A stretch of DNA of 64,000 nucleotides, from positions 69,197,026-69,261,025 of the forward strand of contig NC_134096.1 in the NCBI RefSeq assembly GCF_000715075.1, in the 5' to 3' direction. Positions 59,095 to 64,000 of the stretch are shown here, piece after piece. Within the stretch, counting starts at the first letter, position 1; each line of letters opens with the position of its first letter. The notes under the pieces are model-generated. The model was not told the origin of the DNA and searched no databases. It saw only the letters and a program-made list of their open reading frames with translations. Both the position numbers and the translations under genes were made by a program. Source of the DNA: Nicotiana tabacum (Eukaryota; Streptophyta; Magnoliopsida; Solanales; Solanaceae).

Positions 59095-61264
59095 GCTCCA
59101 TTCAAAACAGCATGAACCCAAATACGCACTCATCCTGAGTGACTTTATTTCACGAGACCACGTTGTCTCCAAAACCCACGAACCATCTCATACCCTCCTT
59201 ATGCGCATATTCGCATCTTCAACTGGTACACCCATTCTGAAAATCCCTCTATGAATCCGAAGTTATTTTCTCTCATTCCTCCAATGCTACACCGCAGACC
59301 GATGATAACATAGAACACTCCAAGCCCCTTTCATAATCCACTGTAAAAGCTTGATACTTAACCATACTACTGGCTCGAAATCCTTAGTCACCGCATTATT
59401 GAGAGTCACCCACTCTGACTTGTTCCCGAATATAATCAAACTCCAAGGCCATGTTGTCACATGAACACCTTCTCAAAGAGGCAACCAGTTGAATTCCTTT
59501 CCTTGTACATCACATCTACACGAAGCATAAACTCTAAGTCTTTCCAAAACCTGAACATGAACCGATAAAATATAACACACATTCCTCAAATCCTTGTCTC
59601 AAATAACCATTGATGTTCTCTTTCCTTAGTCGTAGCAACCCACCAATATGCCGATAACCAAAAATCTCACAAGTAGACAATCATGCAATCCAATCGTAGG
59701 CGGTGGGGCTCTCCCACTTAAGCTTGAAGCTACCATTACATGACCTTGGAACCTACCAAAATTCCTTCTTCCTTACTGACATGACCTTGCGCAATCGACC
59801 CGCCAAATTCCTCGAAATCTTCCTGTTAACCATTTCATGAACGCTTTGAATCACTATCCACATTTACATATTCGACCTCTTACCGGATAGACAATAAAAT
59901 TCTTTGTAGAAGCTTCATCAACACCACACAACAGTTAACCTACTCACCAAAAATAACCCACCTATGGAAATTCCATGCCGACATCTTCTAACAACGATGC
60001 ACCGAGTACAATTACCATGAAACCAATAAACCATCTTGGGCCCGTGCTCATTCACCAGTTGTACAAGCCCGTTCACTCCCTATTGATATCAACTAAACGT
60101 GCGGCGATACATTCCAATCCAAAGTCATGTTGTATTCTTCTTCATATCATGCAACTCTTTTCCGTCATATCAAACCTTTCTCCGTAAAGTAGCCAATATT
60201 CCAAATTAAGTTCATAGACTTAGTCATTGTCCACCATGAGTTCCTGATCACTCTAAACTTTCCTCAACGCGTGTAGCTATCCTACCACAGAACCCATCTA
60301 CTACTCTGCCACTTTTGTCAAACCATCTCCTTTAAGAAACTACCCGACTTTTGTTTCTCATACTTGGACTTCTAGAAATTTAACCACCGCAAGACACCTC
60401 CCACATGTTATTTCTCATCCTCCGCTGCCCAGTTGTTGCCTTAAATCAAAATCTACCTATGTAGCACTTGAACCAATCGATCGCTACCAACTTTAAACCT
60501 TTCTGAAGATCATCTTTCTTGAGCCCTCAACACCTGGACCACCGATTAAGTCCCGAACCACCGCACATTGCGATCTTTGACAGTCGTTTCCCTGACACTA
60601 TTTCACACTACCCTGCCCCGAAGGCAAATTCATGAAGACCATAACATCGGAGAAACACATTCAATTCAGGGCGACGACACCACATCACATATGAAAATTC
60701 CACCATGCTCGAAATACCAAGTCTCGTTACCCCGTCAACCCAAACCTGAACATTCATAGTCGGAAATAAAAATACTGGATCTCTGAATCATGCACTGAGT
60801 AAACCTCCTTCCAAGTCATTCACTGCTTCGACGCATAGACAGACATCCTACCATTACACAAACATGGTGCGATAGCAACACATGAATCGTCATAATAATC
60901 AATGTCAAACCTCAAAACCTTAGGTAATACTGATACTGAGCTACAACGACAGAACGGCCTTCCGCAAGGTGACGACAATAGCCCAATCAAATACGCAGGA
61001 AGAAACATCCTGCACCACATCTGTAGTACCATTAAAATGCCTCGATTCCCAATTTATAACAAACGTTTCACGTTGCATAAGACTGAATAGGAAGGGAATG
61101 AAGGCATAAGCCTCAAAGGAATCGAATCGCATGATGAAGAATCAAGAAGGGAAGTGCTCCTAACAGTCCTATAGCCTCTCGAAGATAAGTACAGACGTCT
61201 CCGTACCAATCCGCAAGACTCTACTAGACTCGCTCATGACTCGTGAGACCTAAGTGAACTTAGT

Positions 61265-61276
61265 GCTCTGATACCA
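61265..61276 (-). promoter_or_regulatory. primer binding site of LARD-2
   Basis: TGGTATCAGAGC on the minus strand, three bases from the end of the 5' LTR; identical to the common initiator tRNA-Met site. Confidence 0.9.
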
Positions 61277-61279
61277 TAT

Positions 61280-63266
61280 TGTCACGACCCAAAATCCATT
61301 AAAAGTCGTGATGGCACCGGACACCGCTGTCAGGCAAGCCCAAAAATAAATACTTAATTTGGTTCTCATTTTAATAATTTTGAAATCATATTTCCTTCAA
61401 TTAAATGGTAAAAGATAGAATTTATAGAGTAAATAATAATATTTTACAACAATTTCAATACAGGATAACCCAAATCACCCCAAAACCCGGTGTCACAAGT
61501 GCATGAGCCTCAACTAGGAATGTAAAATAAAATACAACATCTGTCCGGAATATAAATTTGGACAGGAGAAATATAAATATTGTGAAGGAGACTCTGCTGG
61601 CTGCGGACTCTTAACGTGGAATGCAACTCACCTAAGTCCCCCCAATAACCGCGCCTCTGTGCCCTCAAGGCCACTAGACATATATGCACCTACACAAAAA
61701 TGTGCAGCAAGTGTAGTATGAGTAGGTAAATCAATACGTACCCAGTAAGTATCCCGCCTAACCTCGAAGAAGTAGTGACGAGGGGTCGACTTCGACATTT
61801 ACTATGGGCTATAAATAAAATATCAATGATATAATTAGGCATGGATTACGTAGAACGAATGTAAGCTCAATATCATGAAATAAGTAAATAATTTTTTTGT
61901 TCATAAGAAATTTCCAAATTTATTTTCGTCATTTAATATTTTTGGACCTCGGGTCAATGAAAGCAATATCAATTATTATCAATTCCAAAGATATATCATG
62001 CGTAAATCATGTTGAGGTCGTACGGCCCGCTCCAACATAAATATTTAAACTGTGCACTGCCGAGGGTCGAACGACGCGGATCATAGATGCATCTATTTAA
62101 CCTGCCGAGGCGTTCGGCCCGCTCCACAAAAGAGAAAATACAATTTTAAAATAACCAAATTTAAGATTTATTAAGGGCAACTATCAAGAAAAATACAAAT
62201 TCCCATTTACGGTCAAGAAGAATGAAGTTTAACCTTTTAAAGTTTCTTTACCAAGTTTCGATATGATTTAAGCAATTTAAATTAACAAGTAGGATGCAAG
62301 CATCGTAATTATAACATGATCTGGGTCCTAGACTACCCGGACATAAGTATATTAGTAGCTACGCACGGACTCTCGTCACCTCGTGCGTACGTAGCCCCCA
62401 CAAATAGAAGCACATATTGAATTATTTCACCTATGGGGTTAATTCCCTCTTACAAGGTTAGAAAGGAGACTTAACTCGCTCTGAAGTTCCATAGCCGGCT
62501 CTCAAGCCTTTTAAACAACTCAAATCGATGCCCAATGCTCCAAAACTAGTTAATAAATGAGCAATTCCATAAATATATACTCTAATACTCATTATAATCC
62601 TATTTACAATAATTTCCAACTCCGTTCGAAAAGTCGATAAAAATTACCTTCGGGTCCACGTGTCCGGATTTCGAAAATTTTCGAAGACAAACTTTACCCA
62701 TAACCCCACGAACTCAAATATATAATTTATTTCCAATTCCATACCCAAATTCGTGATCAAAATCCAAGAAAACCAATTTCTAGGTTTTTCTTCAAAATCC
62801 CAAATTTCTACTAATTTTCATGTTTAAATCCATATACAGACCATGTATTTAACCCAAAATGAGAAGAAGTCACTTACCCCATAATAGAGGATGAAGATGG
62901 CACTCCAAACCTGCTCCAAAATCGGCTCCCATGGACAAAATGAAGTGAAATTGAACCCAACTCTCGTTTTAAAGAAAACACTGCCAAGCCACGAGCTTCG
63001 CACCTGCGGTCCAAAATCATCATACGGACTTGTTGGAACCTTCCAATCCTGATTCCAAAGTCATTTACTCAAAAATCAAACCTTAGTCAATTTTTCCAAC
63101 TTAAAGCTTTCGAAATTAGAATTTTCTTCCCAAACTAACTCCGAACTTTCCGAAATTCAATTCCAACCATACACGTACAAGTTATAATACCTGAAGTGAA
63201 GCTGCTCAGGGTCTCAAACTGCTGAATGACGCGCTAGAGCTCAAAATGACTGGTCGGGTCGTTACA
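61280..63266 (-). repeat. LARD-2 5' LTR, internally deleted
   Basis: 1987 bases. About 0.82 kb present in the 3' LTR (about 55714-56540) is missing. The joint follows the single remaining palindrome CGCACCTGCG (62999), and GTCCAA is shared by both break ends. Confidence 0.85.
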
Positions 63267-63271
63267 GTACC

Positions 63272-63857
63272 TTTGTTAAACTCGTTAATGATGATTATCA
63301 TAGTAAAAAGTCGTTCCAACATCTTGACCAACAATCTTGAATTGAAATCTAGGGTCTACCATAGGTACCCTTATTCGCATCCTTTAGTAAAAAAAAATTT
63401 AAGTCATGACACTATCCTGACAATACTAGCTAACATCATCACCTTATTTTCTTCTATGATTTCTCAGTATTTGACTGATAATTCTTATTCACCAAAGTCA
63501 TACATGTTGACTGTATCAGTCTCAATCTATTCTCAACTTATCTTTCCATTTTGAACAAATCTGACACTTTCTGGTTGTTAGCCCAAGCTTCTTGTATTAT
63601 AACTTGAACCTTGAGCTTTATTCTTGTAATTTCTGTATCTTCCACAACATGTAATCAATACGATCAAGAATACGTACTCTCACTTCAGTCACAAATACAC
63701 GATCTAGATTAAGATGAAAGTGAAACTCCCTATATTTCATTGTAGCTTCCCCGATATAAGTGTGGTCGGCAACACACTGATAAGAGGGACTCTACTTGAC
63801 ACTGCTCCATAGACTTCCTAGGACTCGACTTAAAATCTAGTGCTCTGATACTAAGTT
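63272..63857 (-). other. LARD-3 internal domain, part 2, and primer site
   Basis: Non-coding. Near 63842-63853 the minus strand reads TAGTATCAGAGC, close to the initiator tRNA-Met site, followed by the 5' LTR of LARD-3. Confidence 0.65.
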
Positions 63858-64000
63858 TTTTACGACCCAAAACCACGTGATCGGCACCCGGTATACTATC
63901 CGATCCGAGCGAATTAAATCATGTGATGCACCCAAATCATATGCATGAAAACAAATTTAACTGCGGAAGCTCCTTAAAAATCATATACATTTTCAAGTTA
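63858..64000 (-). repeat. LARD-3 5' LTR, cut by window end
   Basis: Matches the first 143 bases of the LTR at 47992 with about 18 differences by eye; its terminal bases (TTTTACGACCC against TGTCACGACCC) are mutated. Confidence 0.7.

Larger units (their letters stand above)
56788..61279 (-). other. LARD-2 internal domain, non-coding
   Basis: No gag or pol reading on either strand. It holds reverse GCACGCCGC-type units at about 57610-57715, an AAT microsatellite at 59027-59094 and, near 59705, the counterpart of the LARD-1 block GTGGGGGAGCCCCGCC. Confidence 0.75.
53982..63266 (-). mobile_element. LARD-2: gypsy-type LTR element without coding capacity, inverted relative to LARD-1
   Basis: A perfect 5-bp target duplication GTACC lies at 53977-53981 and 63267-63271. 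LTRs read TGTAAYGACCC to GGTCGTGACA on the minus strand. The primer site TGGTATCAGAGC (61276-61265, minus strand) is a perfect initiator tRNA-Met site. The polypurine tract is TTTAAGTGGGAGAGAA next to 56787. Internal domain 4.5 kb, no gag or pol. It is inserted in the internal domain of LARD-3. The LTR region is the family of the solo LTR at 35498. Confidence 0.9.
47992..64000 (-). mobile_element. LARD-3: second type of non-coding LTR element, interrupted by LARD-2, runs out of the window
   Basis: The 3' LTR (47992-50358) starts TGTCACGACCC on the plus strand and ends GGGGTGCTACA, with a polypurine tract on the minus strand (AAGTGGGGGAGAA) next to it. The 5' LTR begins at about 63858 and is cut by the window end. 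Own internal sequence is 50359-53976 and about 63272-63857, with no gag or pol reading. The left flank GGTTA (47987-47991) should recur beyond the window. Confidence 0.7.

Noticed and set aside
58881..59138. 85-codon frame with an Asn run
   Set aside because: Produced by (AAT)n inside a non-coding element.

Overview
This window is plant nuclear DNA. Its short interspersed elements (tRNA-derived SINEs with TTG-rich or poly-A tails) and its LTR retrotransposon families are typical of Solanaceae, and Nicotiana is the best guess. That assignment rests on recalled repeat families, not on a search. Only one intact host gene is visible. The rest is a decayed host gene and stacked mobile elements.

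Region by region. 1-~9.5 kb: the 3' part of a degenerate Ty3/gypsy element of Tat type (gag, protease, RT, RNase H, integrase, a separate antisense ORF region, 3' LTR). 9.5-13.5 kb: non-coding DNA with small inverted-repeat elements and an ~88-bp minisatellite. 13.6-19.1 kb: an intron-containing pseudogene whose exon remnants match the plastid photosystem I assembly factor Y3IP1/CEST, with SINEs in its first intron. 19.9-21.1 kb: an intact single-exon gene for a conserved plant protein of unknown function. 21.2-22.4 kb: a MITE-like repeat, a SINE and a hairpin repeat.

22.4-44.4 kb: a nest that can be unpacked from its target-site duplications. A SINE (14-bp duplication) was split by Copia A (duplication ATGGG). 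Copia A was then split by Copia B and by a gypsy-type element without coding capacity (LARD-1). A solo LTR of a sister subfamily sits in the 5' LTR of LARD-1. 45.4-48.0 kb: a Mutator-like element with ~160-bp terminal inverted repeats, a FAR1-type DNA-binding domain relic and a reverse-oriented fragment of the Tat-type LTR. Its right end is cut by a second non-coding LTR element (LARD-3, 48.0 kb to beyond the window). That element is itself interrupted at 54.0-63.3 kb by LARD-2 (duplication GTACC), a relative of LARD-1 in inverted orientation.

I found no self-evident new multi-gene system. The most unusual signals are an array of CGC-N4-GCG palindromes in the LTRs of the LARD-1/LARD-2 group, which lies at the edge of large LTR deletions; a non-coding internal domain shared by LARD-1 and LARD-2; and a nested element whose LTRs look more diverged than those of its host element. 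Element ages, activity and function are inferences; LTR comparisons were made by eye.
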